From Paenibacillus soyae (GTDB lineage: Bacteria; Bacillota; Bacilli; Paenibacillales; Paenibacillaceae), in assembly GCF_024623455.1 (NCBI RefSeq), contig NZ_JANIPJ010000011.1:161400-225399 (forward strand): a stretch of 64,000 nt of DNA, given 5' to 3'. The notes under the pieces were generated by a model. That model did not search any database. It was not told the origin of the DNA and was given only the letters and a program-made list of their open reading frames with translations. The position numbers were made by a program, and so were the translations under genes. Positions 1 through 6,571 of this stretch are shown here, in pieces (within the stretch, counting starts at the first letter, position 1; every line of letters begins with the position of its first letter).

Positions 1-149
1 TGGATCGGGTCTGGGGAATCGAGAACTATGGCGATACCGCCACGGTCACGGTCCATGTAGGGAAGATCCGGGACAAGATCCAGAAGGATCCGTCGCAGCA
101 TCAGTTTATCGAGACCGTATGGGGCGCGGGTTATCGCTTCAAGGTGTAA
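1..149 (+). CDS. OmpR/PhoB-family response regulator, C-terminal end (partial)
   Basis: The reading frame is open from the left edge (codons start at base 3) and stops with TAA at 147-149. It encodes the end of a winged-helix DNA-binding domain: VTVHVGKIRDKI is the recognition-helix region and ETVWGAGYRFKV is the terminal hairpin typical of OmpR/PhoB two-component regulators. The receiver domain and any partner kinase lie outside the window. A terminator follows 12 bases after the stop, so this is the last gene of its transcript. Its target cannot be inferred. Confidence 0.93.
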   Translation, partial: DRVWGIENYGDTATVTVHVGKIRDKIQKDPSQHQFIETVWGAGYRFKV

Positions 150-160
150 GTTTAGCAGGG

Positions 161-190
161 AAGTCTCCGTGATTCGCGGGGACTTTTTTT
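161..190 (+). terminator. Rho-independent terminator after the response regulator
   Basis: A short stem (AAGTCTCC pairing with GGGGACTT, including one G-T pair) is followed by a run of seven T. Confidence 0.75.
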
Positions 191-191
191 A

Positions 192-207
192 TACCATTTG
201 AATGGTA
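192..207. promoter_or_regulatory. Palindrome TACCATT-TG-AATGGTA
   Basis: A perfect palindrome with 7-base arms and a 2-base centre lies between the terminator and the DoxX-like gene. It starts directly after the terminator T-run and could be an operator. Similar TACCA...TGGTA inverted repeats directly follow the terminators at 3844-3878 and 17830-17861. Confidence 0.35.
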
Positions 208-230
208 CAAACAACCTTATAAAGGGCAAC

Positions 231-280
231 AAACAGTATCATTTTTTGACATGATTAGGGTTTATTATGAACTCAACAAG
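231..280 (+). promoter_or_regulatory. 50-bp regulatory element shared with the yobU/yobV-like divergent promoter
   Basis: This stretch is 43/50 identical, without gaps, to the reverse complement of 14217-14266, which lies between the YobU-like and WYL-regulator genes. Conserved blocks are AAACAGTATCA, TTTTTGACA and TTATTAT followed by AACTCA. It ends 36 bases before the DoxX-like start. TTGACA (246-251) could be a -35 box, but the nearest -10-like hexamers leave only 11-14 bases, so ordinary sigma-A use is doubtful without an activator. The likely ligand is the WYL-domain regulator encoded at 14278. Confidence 0.7.
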
Positions 281-316
281 AACAAAGAAGCAAACCATAT
301 CTAAGGAGGAATGGAA

Positions 317-739
317 ATGAGTACAATTACAGGAAATGAAAAAATCGCGAAGGTTGAATCTCCTTCTATTGGAAGGATGGTCGCTTATTGGACCGTCACC
401 AGCATTCTCGCATTCTCTATTGCATTAAGCGGTATTGGGCAATTGATGCGATTAGGGGGCAATGTCGAGTTAGTGACCGATATTGGTTTCCCGTTATATA
501 TCACGAATATTCTCGGGGCGTGGAAGTTGCTTGGCGTCATTGCGATCGTTATACCAGGCTTTCCCCGGCTTAAGGAATGGGCGTATAGCGGTATCTTCTT
601 CCTCATGACGGGCGCGGCGCTGTCTCATGCATTCGCTCATGATTACGGCGATGGCGGATTCCATGTTATTCTCCCGCTGTTCTATGCCGCGCTTGCCATC
701 GCCTCATGGGCGCTGCGTCCGAAAAGCCGCCGACTCTAA
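317..739 (+). CDS. DoxX-like family membrane protein
   Basis: A 140-residue protein with four predicted membrane segments, roughly residues 20-40, 55-75, 80-100 and 110-130. The arrangement, with a GAWKLLG motif in the second helix and HAFAHD in the loop after the third, matches small DoxX-like proteins. Their biochemical role is poorly defined. ATG at 317 is preferred over ATG at 311 because AAGGAGGA (303-310) directly abuts the latter but sits six bases before the former. The upstream region holds the 50-bp element shared with 14217-14266, so it is probably controlled by the WYL regulator encoded 14 kb away. It is a single-gene transcript with its own terminator. Confidence 0.85.
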   Translation: MSTITGNEKIAKVESPSIGRMVAYWTVTSILAFSIALSGIGQLMRLGGNVELVTDIGFPLYITNILGAWKLLGVIAIVIPGFPRLKEWAYSGIFFLMTGAALSHAFAHDYGDGGFHVILPLFYAALAIASWALRPKSRRL

Positions 740-756
740 TGGGGAGTGGATAGCTG

Positions 757-818
757 AGCCGCTAGTAGCCCGGTGCAATTGGCAATTAAACCGGGCTGCT
801 AGCGGCTGGTTACTTTTT
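757..818 (+). terminator. Rho-independent terminator after the DoxX-like gene
   Basis: A 17-bp stem (AGCCGCTAGTAGCCCGG with its complement CCGGGCTGCTAGCGGCT) is followed by a short T-run at 814-818. Confidence 0.75.
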
Positions 819-1002
819 ACTCTATAGCTTGAGCCAGTTCAAAAATATTCCCCCATGGATCCGTAAAAAAGGCGAGGCGTCGATGGATCGCCTCTACTTC
901 GAAGGGTTCCCCGATGATTGTAACCCCGTTTGAATCCAAATAGGCCAGCGCTTCATCCACATTGTCCACGGTCATGCAGAGGTGGTGATAACCGGCGTTA
1001 TG
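817..1002 (-). pseudogene. VOC/glyoxalase-family fragment (C-terminal half only)
   Basis: Read from about 1002 down to the TAA at 817-819, the minus strand encodes about 61 residues. These include GYHHLCMTVDNVDEALAYL and FFTDPWGNIFEL, the second beta-alpha-beta-beta-beta motif of vicinal-oxygen-chelate proteins such as glyoxalases and bleomycin-resistance-like proteins. The first motif is missing: homology begins abruptly at the point where the AraC-type gene at 998-1831 loses its end, in a different frame. There is no start codon or ribosome binding site. It is best read as a remnant left when a deletion joined two neighbouring genes. Confidence 0.8.
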
Positions 1003-1831
1003 CCTCCGTTACGGATAGAGACGAACGGAGCAGTATTTCTTTTGCATGATCCAGTCGGCGGTTGCGTATCCATTGGAGCGGGGAAGTATTATAAATAGCT
1101 TTAAAATCACGTTTGAAAGAGGAGAGGCTTCGCCCGGATAAGTAGGCCAAATCATTTAAGGTTACGGGATTCGTCAAATTCGCCTCAATGACGTCCTGGA
1201 TCTTTTTTCGTTCTTGGCGCCTAATTCGGGAGAGCTCGAATAAAAATATATCGTTTCGATCCGCTAAGCCAAATAATAGCTCTAATAACTTCACCTTGAC
1301 CAACCCATCCGTAATCCGCTCCGGTTCTTCGAAGTAAGGCTTCAAGGATTGCAGATAGCTGGAGAGTCTTCCATCCATCTTATGAACGGATATCGGGTCC
1401 GTTGTCGGGGTTATTGAAGTCGGAGTATAATCCGCTAGCTTCATAAACTCGTCAATTAATTCGTCTTGCAAGAGGAACATCATATAGTTGAGCGTGTAGT
1501 CGGAATTTGGTTCCCCGCTTTTTTCATATTGAATCACAATGGACTTATGAATGAGTACCATTTCATGCTTGTGTGCCGTATGCACCGAGCTTCCAAACCG
1601 AACCGTGTATGTCCCCTTTATTACGAATAAAAGCATATGGTTTTCTAAAAATAATGTGCCTGCGGCCCCTTCCGTACGCGTACAGGATTCAATGGCCGAA
1701 AGCCCCTTCATGCGCAATATTTTTTGTTGATGAGTGGAGGCTTGGGCTAGCACATCGGATATTTTGGTCAGCCTATTCGTGGATACAGCCAATGAACACG
1801 ACTCCTTAGGAATATGATTAAGGGTAATCAT
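998..1831 (-). pseudogene. AraC-family regulator truncated in its DNA-binding domain
   Basis: About 277 residues: an N-terminal cupin-like ligand region and a C-terminal AraC domain beginning near QDVIEANLTNPVTLNDLAYL. The first helix-turn-helix is complete (LAYLSGRSLSSFKRDFK). The second stops after SSLSVTEA, where these proteins normally continue with about 35 more residues. VOC-family sequence begins at the same base in another frame. Without the second HTH, DNA binding should fail. The start is uncertain: ATG 1831 has no clear ribosome site, and ATG 1912 would overlap the divergent gene start at 1898. Confidence 0.72.
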
Positions 1832-1897
1832 ATCAGAAATTGGAAGAAATATGCTATCATGAAAGTCACAAGGTGCTTTAAGGGGAGGTTCCAACGA

Positions 1898-2740
1898 ATG
1901 TCTTTGACCCATAATAGAAGTAAAATACTCGGAGACTTTCTGAAATCCCGTCGCGAACGGATGAAGCCGGAGCCTTCCGACATTGTCGGCCGTTTAGGGA
2001 GAAGGCGAACGCCAGGATTGCGAAGAGAGGAGGTTGCGCATCTTGCGGGCGTAAGCCTCACTTGGTACACCTGGCTGGAGCAAGGCAGGGTCGGTACGGT
2101 CTCCAAAGAAGTTATCGTAAGTGTCGCCAGAGCTTTGCATCTCTCCTCAGAGGAATATGCGCACTTGCTTCGTTTGGCTAACTACGCTGGAGAAGGAGAT
2201 TTGAATCCCAAGCCTGAGGACATGCATGAAGGGATACAAGGAATTATCGATCAACTGAACTGCCCGGCGATGATTACGAACCACCGAACCGAGGTGCTCG
2301 CTTACAATCGGCTGGCAACCGGGATTATTGCTGATTTCCGTGAAATTCCCGCTGATAAACGGGTAATGACACGAATTCTGTTTACCGATCCCCAGCTGCG
2401 CAAGCAGTTGGTGAACTGGGATGAAGTCGCCCATTATACGGCAGGGCGTTTTCGTTCGTCCTTTGACCAGCAAATCGGCGATCCCTGGTTCGAGAAGCTT
2501 GCCAATCAGCTTTGCGAAGAAAGCGAGGAGTTCCGGGCATTATGGCGGCTGCACGATGTGCAGCAGAAGAAGGCCATTCGCTATACACTGGAACATCCCG
2601 TCGCAGGGCGGCTTCTTTTTGAATTAACCTCTTTCTCGAATATTAACGGCAACGCCAATCTGCATTGCTGCATATTTACTCCCCTTGCAGGCACGGATAC
2701 GGAACAGAGACTGGCTAGTATCCGGCATGCAGCCTATTAG
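1898..2740 (+). CDS. MmyB-type helix-turn-helix regulator
   Basis: A 280-residue cytoplasmic regulator. Residues 1-75 form an XRE-type HTH with the family signature RRRTPGLRREEVAHLAGVS and WYTWLEQGR. The rest is the MmyB-like ligand-binding domain (for example NCPAMITNHRTEVLAYN and WRLHDVQQKKAIRY). ATG 1898 is chosen because AGGGGAGG lies nine bases upstream and homology begins at MSLTHNRSKILGDFL; the frame is open further upstream without a good start. Such regulators commonly control an adjacent oxidoreductase, and one follows at 2827. The ligand is unknown. Confidence 0.9.
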   Translation: MSLTHNRSKILGDFLKSRRERMKPEPSDIVGRLGRRRTPGLRREEVAHLAGVSLTWYTWLEQGRVGTVSKEVIVSVARALHLSSEEYAHLLRLANYAGEGDLNPKPEDMHEGIQGIIDQLNCPAMITNHRTEVLAYNRLATGIIADFREIPADKRVMTRILFTDPQLRKQLVNWDEVAHYTAGRFRSSFDQQIGDPWFEKLANQLCEESEEFRALWRLHDVQQKKAIRYTLEHPVAGRLLFELTSFSNINGNANLHCCIFTPLAGTDTEQRLASIRHAAY

Positions 2741-2826
2741 TCTGGATACCTGTATAACGGCAAACAGGATGCTTCCTTGGTTGGCCCATATAATGGGTTT
2801 ATTCATCCACTAAGGAGGCTACTAAC

Positions 2827-3816
2827 TTGAAAGCTATTATTATCGACCGACCCGAAGGACCTGCGGCCTTGTCGCTTCGCGAGAAGCCGGACCTGCAACC
2901 AGCCCCAGGCTTGCTTACCATTGACGTTGCCTATGCGGGAGTAGGTTTTTTTGAAGTCTTGCTAAGCCGGGGGGAGTTCGTTTCTGCTTTTCCGCTGCCC
3001 TTAACGCCGGGTTTGGAGGTGTCAGGGCATGTGCGCGCCATTGGGGAGGGAGTAGAAGGCTTCTACGTGGGTCAACCCGTTGCTTCGATGACGCTGCATG
3101 ACCTTAATGGCTTTGCGTCCATGGCGAACGTGCGGCCTGATCTTACGGTACCGTTAGACCAACTGGGGGCGGACCTTGACTTGGCGACTGCGGCTGCCTC
3201 CATTGTTAATGTAACGACCGCTTACCTGGCTATAAAAGACGTATATAGAATACGGAAAGGCGATAATATTCTTGTCCATGGTGCGGTCGGCGGCCTGGGC
3301 AGCTTTCTGGGGCAAATGGCCAAACGCCTGGGGGCCGGCAAAGTATTAGGAACCGTCGGAAACGCCGAGAAAATAAAGCAGGCCGCAGCATTCGGATACG
3401 ATGAGTTATTCATCCGAACAGATTTTGTAAGGCAAACCCTCCAGGCAACCGGACACAAAGGCGTTCATGCCGTATTTGACCCGGTGGGGGGAAGCATGCG
3501 CAAACAAAGCCTAGAGGTGCTTCGCCCGCTGGGGCAGCTGGTTGTCGTAGGAAACGCGAGCGGGGAAGAGGATGTTAGCCATTCCTTTAATCAAGTCTGG
3601 TTTTCCAATCATCAAATTGCGGGCTTTACCTTAGGGGGATATAGCGACAGTAATCCCGTGGAGACCGGAATAGCGGCGCGGGAAGCGTTAAGTATGCTGG
3701 CACGAGGGGAGATCCGCGCGGAAATTCAAGGTGTGTATCCTTTGGAAAACGCGGCGGAAGCACTTTCTCTCTTGGAAGGGAAGAACACGGTTGGAAAGCT
3801 GGTTTTGAAAATTTAA
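2827..3816 (+). CDS. Zinc-independent MDR oxidoreductase, NADPH:quinone reductase-like
   Basis: A 329-residue medium-chain dehydrogenase/reductase. The N-terminal GroES-like substrate domain contains PLPLTPGLEVSGHVRAIGEG. The Rossmann domain carries the nucleotide-binding turn VHGAVGGLGSFLGQMAKRLG, then FDPVGG and the C-terminal GKLVLKI typical of quinone reductases. It lacks the cysteine-rich structural zinc site of true alcohol dehydrogenases. The start is TTG at 2827, with AAGGAGG (2812-2818) eight bases upstream. It follows the MmyB regulator by 86 bases and ends at a terminator, so it is the likely target of that regulator. The substrate cannot be read from the sequence. Confidence 0.9.
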   Translation: MKAIIIDRPEGPAALSLREKPDLQPAPGLLTIDVAYAGVGFFEVLLSRGEFVSAFPLPLTPGLEVSGHVRAIGEGVEGFYVGQPVASMTLHDLNGFASMANVRPDLTVPLDQLGADLDLATAAASIVNVTTAYLAIKDVYRIRKGDNILVHGAVGGLGSFLGQMAKRLGAGKVLGTVGNAEKIKQAAAFGYDELFIRTDFVRQTLQATGHKGVHAVFDPVGGSMRKQSLEVLRPLGQLVVVGNASGEEDVSHSFNQVWFSNHQIAGFTLGGYSDSNPVETGIAAREALSMLARGEIRAEIQGVYPLENAAEALSLLEGKNTVGKLVLKI

Positions 3817-3843
3817 GGGTCAGTTTTCACGGTCACCATTATA

Positions 3844-3878
3844 AGAAAGAGTCTGCGTATAGCGCGGACTCTTTTTTA
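3844..3878 (+). terminator. Rho-independent terminator after the MDR gene
   Basis: The stem pairs AAGAGTC(TG)CG with CGCGGACTCTT and runs into six T. Confidence 0.8.
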
Positions 3879-3880
3879 AT

Positions 3881-3900
3881 ACCAATATGAATTTATTGGT
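3881..3900. promoter_or_regulatory. Inverted repeat ACCAATA-N6-TATTGGT upstream of the TPR/hydrolase pair
   Basis: Perfect 7-base arms are separated by six AT-rich bases, just after the terminator and about 50 bases before the TPR gene. It may be an operator for that pair. No convincing sigma-A promoter was found around it. Confidence 0.35.
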
Positions 3901-3948
3901 TAAATGTTCCGATAGTACTAGTAACAAGCGGAAGGAGAAAATAGAAAA

Positions 3949-4623
3949 ATGAATAGGCCATTTAAGCCCCGTATAGGGTTGGTTGTAGAGGGTTTAAACC
4001 CTGATACAGTGGAAATTCCCGACTGGATTAAGACCCATTTTGATTTCAAAATCGGTCAATATATGAATTACGGCGACTTCTCCCATTATGTATTCGATAG
4101 TGAAATAATGATTACGGAACTAGGCGCGTATCAACCTAAACCTTATCAAATACATGTACAAATATTGAATCCCGAAGAACTGGAACAGGATTTTATATGG
4201 CAATTTATATACAATTCATGGTACGGGATTAATGAGACGGAAAGCACGAAATCTGATCAATATCGGGAATTAAAAAAGGGTATCACGGTGTTAATCGATA
4301 ATGGACATGTCACGAAGGCTAAGAAAATTATTGAATTACTAACGGATGTAATCGAAGATGACGAGGAGTGGATGAGTTATCTGGCCATGACTCGATATTT
4401 AGAGAACGATATTGAATCAGCCATCTGCGCGCTTCGTCAGGGATATCTTATAAATCCGAATAGCGAAGATATTTTGTATAACCTGGGATTTATGTATAAA
4501 GTAAATGGTGAAATTCGAACCTCGATATATTATTTTGAGCGTTTGTTAAAGGTCACATCTAACGAGGTAATTATTGCTGAAGTAAACGAAATGGTAGCCG
4601 AATGTTATAATTATATTTCATGA
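3949..4623 (+). CDS. Uncharacterised protein with C-terminal TPR-like repeats
   Basis: A 224-residue soluble protein without signal peptide or membrane segment. Residues 1-95 match no family I know. From about residue 105 it consists of helix pairs of TPR type: DNGHVTKAKKIIELLTDVIE, then DIESAICALRQGYLINPNSE, then GEIRTSIYYFERLLKV. A protein-binding scaffold role is inferred. AAGGAG lies 12 bases before the ATG. It is markedly more AT-rich than its neighbours, as is the next gene, suggesting the pair was acquired together. The next gene starts five bases after its stop, so the two are co-transcribed. Confidence 0.8.
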   Translation: MNRPFKPRIGLVVEGLNPDTVEIPDWIKTHFDFKIGQYMNYGDFSHYVFDSEIMITELGAYQPKPYQIHVQILNPEELEQDFIWQFIYNSWYGINETESTKSDQYRELKKGITVLIDNGHVTKAKKIIELLTDVIEDDEEWMSYLAMTRYLENDIESAICALRQGYLINPNSEDILYNLGFMYKVNGEIRTSIYYFERLLKVTSNEVIIAEVNEMVAECYNYIS

Positions 4624-4627
4624 GAGA

Positions 4628-5452
4628 GTGATTAACTTGGGCGGAGAATTTTATATCAATCGACACAATGAGCATTTAATTGACCGATATATTACCAATT
4701 CGAACAAAAGCATTATTATCGATTATACCAAGGATAGCGATACGTTACTAATTACGTTCTGCGGCAGAGGTGCGCTGACAGATGGTCCAGAAACGCTTCC
4801 GCCATTTGAATTTTTTCGTTCCACTCAATCCATGGGCGTCAATAGAATGATTATTAGGGATGCTAAAAAGGCATGGTACCATAAAGGGCTTTCCAATATC
4901 TCTGACGTAGAGAATTTTGATCAAGTTGTGACTTATCTGGAGGATATAATACCGGTTCATAGATTTAAAAAAATATTAGTAATGGGGCTTTCGATGGGCG
5001 GGTATGCCGCCATATTATTTGGATTATTAACTAGATTTAATGTTACCGTTCATGCCTTCGGTCCCCAAACATACATAGACATTGACAAAAAGGAATATCC
5101 CGATGAACTTAGCTGGATTATCCCGATTTTAAAAGAAATCCCCAGTGAGGTTCCCCGAGAGTATCTGGACTTGCGAAATATTTTCCTAGAAAAAGCGAAA
5201 AGACTGCCACACAAAAATAATGAATATCATATCTATTATGGTACTCCGGATAGAGCATATGCAGAACGATTGAGTGGATTTGAAAAAGTACACTTGCATG
5301 AGTACGATATAAACGTGCATAACATAACGGGATACTTTCGAAATAGAGGCGAACTGACAGATGTATTAAATCAGTTATTGTTTACCCGGAGGGAAGGTCA
5401 CTGGAATGAGCCAACTGCCGCAAAATATGATGATCCTGGACCGAATGAATGA
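4628..5452 (+). CDS. Alpha/beta-hydrolase-fold protein, function unknown
   Basis: A 274-residue protein. Its core holds the nucleophile elbow VMGLSMGGYAAILFG (G-x-S-x-G, serine near residue 121) preceded by a hydrophobic strand. DTLLITFCGRG near residue 40 may form the oxyanion region, and the histidines near residues 228-234 (HEYDINVH) are candidates for the catalytic base. Similar folds occur in capsule-linked and accessory-Sec proteins, but no specific assignment is possible. The longest start is GTG 4628; TTG 4637 has better spacing from GAGAG (4624-4628). It is AT-rich and forms an operon with the TPR gene. Its last 47 bases overlap the start of the LipL-like gene. Confidence 0.75.
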   Translation: MINLGGEFYINRHNEHLIDRYITNSNKSIIIDYTKDSDTLLITFCGRGALTDGPETLPPFEFFRSTQSMGVNRMIIRDAKKAWYHKGLSNISDVENFDQVVTYLEDIIPVHRFKKILVMGLSMGGYAAILFGLLTRFNVTVHAFGPQTYIDIDKKEYPDELSWIIPILKEIPSEVPREYLDLRNIFLEKAKRLPHKNNEYHIYYGTPDRAYAERLSGFEKVHLHEYDINVHNITGYFRNRGELTDVLNQLLFTRREGHWNEPTAAKYDDPGPNE

Positions 5453-6230
5453 GCTAGGCTCGACCGATCCGCTATTCTCCTTCGCGCTGGACGAGTTGCT
5501 CTGTCGCCGAGCGGGACATGGCGGACCGGCCGTATGCCATATTTGGCGGCATCCGCAGGCATTCGTGCTTGGCTCGCAGGACCTCCGGCTGCCAAACGCG
5601 CGGGAAGCAATGGAGTGGCTGGAGTCGAACGGCTGGCCTGTCGCGGTGCGGAATTCAGGGGGAGCCGCGGTCCCACTGGATGGAGGCGTGGTGAATCTGT
5701 CGCTTATCTTTCCGAATTCCGTTGAAGGACATTCGGGTTATCAATTTGACTTCGAGGCGATGTTCAAGCTGATTAGGGAAGCGTTAAGCAGTACAGGACG
5801 GGTCGTGGAGAAAGGATTAGTCGAGGGCGCGTATTGCCCCGGCGACTACGATCTCGGCATCGATGGTCGTAAGTTTTGCGGGATCGCGCAGAGACGCCAG
5901 GTGAACGCTACGATTATTCAGGCGTTCGTTGTGGCGGAAGGCTCGGGGAGCTCTCGCGCTGAATTCGTCCGGGCTTTCTACGATATCGCGTCTGGCGGAG
6001 ACGATTCGCTTGGGCATCCCATAGTCGAGGGACAGAGTACAGCCAGCCTCGAGGAGCTTGCAGGACTTGGGCCGATGGGGGCATTTTCTTTTGCAGGCGC
6101 GGTGAAAAATGTATTGGCAGGTGCAGGAATAGCTGCGTCATATGATGTTTCGAGCTTACCGAACCAGATTGAGATCGAGGAGAAGATCGCTTCCATACGG
6201 GCTCGTTATGCTCAGGTTGAGCGCAGCTAG
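5406..6230 (+). CDS. lipL: Octanoyl-[GcvH]:protein N-octanoyltransferase-like
   Basis: A 274-residue member of the BPL/LplA/LipB fold. It resembles LipL, which moves octanoyl groups from the glycine-cleavage H protein to E2 subunits in lipoate assembly. The key cysteine of this group is seen as C144 in GAYCPGDYDLGIDGRKFCGI; IAQRR and VAEGSGSSRAEFVRAFY follow as in LipL. LipM-type enzymes have a different cysteine context. The ATG at 5406 has GGAGGGA about eight bases upstream, inside the previous coding region, so the genes overlap by 47 bases in different frames. The base composition is much richer in GC than the upstream pair. A strong terminator follows. Confidence 0.85.
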   Translation: MSQLPQNMMILDRMNELGSTDPLFSFALDELLCRRAGHGGPAVCHIWRHPQAFVLGSQDLRLPNAREAMEWLESNGWPVAVRNSGGAAVPLDGGVVNLSLIFPNSVEGHSGYQFDFEAMFKLIREALSSTGRVVEKGLVEGAYCPGDYDLGIDGRKFCGIAQRRQVNATIIQAFVVAEGSGSSRAEFVRAFYDIASGGDDSLGHPIVEGQSTASLEELAGLGPMGAFSFAGAVKNVLAGAGIAASYDVSSLPNQIEIEEKIASIRARYAQVERS

Positions 6231-6265
6231 CATAGCCGTTCATCATGCTTCGACTCTAGGATTTG

Positions 6266-6297
6266 AACTCCACAGCCTTAGCGGTTGTGGAGTTTTT
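6266..6297 (+). terminator. Rho-independent terminator after lipL
   Basis: A 12-bp stem (AACTCCACAGCC with GGTTGTGGAGTT, one G-T pair) is followed by TTTTTT. Confidence 0.85.
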
Positions 6298-6406
6298 TGC
6301 TGAGCATAAATCCCGCTGCAAAAATGTTGAAGTGCCTCAACGAACAGGTTCTATCGGTTATTTTGGGTACAGAATCAAAAATGACTAGGACAATCAATAG
6401 CCACGA

Positions 6407-6435
6407 TTTACGGTTTCGTTGGCGAGGGCTATAAT
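6407..6435 (+). promoter_or_regulatory. Candidate sigma-A promoter for the rhamnogalacturonan lyase
   Basis: TTTACG (6407-6412), a 17-base spacer and a perfect TATAAT (6430-6435). A start near 6442 would give an untranslated leader of about 130 bases that contains the cre-like site at 6520. The rest of 6298-6571 shows nothing else clear. Confidence 0.5.
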
Positions 6436-6519
6436 TCAAAACGTATCCTGGCCACGGCAAGAACCTCTACACTTAGTTGATTATTATGCCCTACATAAGC
6501 GAGGTGAGAGCAGGAAATT

Positions 6520-6532
6520 TGAAAGCGCTTCA
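6520..6532 (+). promoter_or_regulatory. cre-like site TGAAAGCGCTTCA
   Basis: This matches the CcpA operator TGAAAGCGCTTTCA except for one missing T in the right arm. It lies 40 bases before the lyase start and downstream of the candidate promoter, a position where CcpA would block transcription. Carbon catabolite repression of a pectin enzyme would be expected. Confidence 0.4.
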
Positions 6533-6571
6533 CTTTAAAAACTCTATTCAGTGCTGGGAGGAGTAAAAGGA

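Noticed and set aside
246..268. Standard sigma-A promoter TTGACA...TATTAT before the DoxX-like gene
   Set aside because: The spacer would be only 11 bases; the conserved 50-bp element explains the sequence better.
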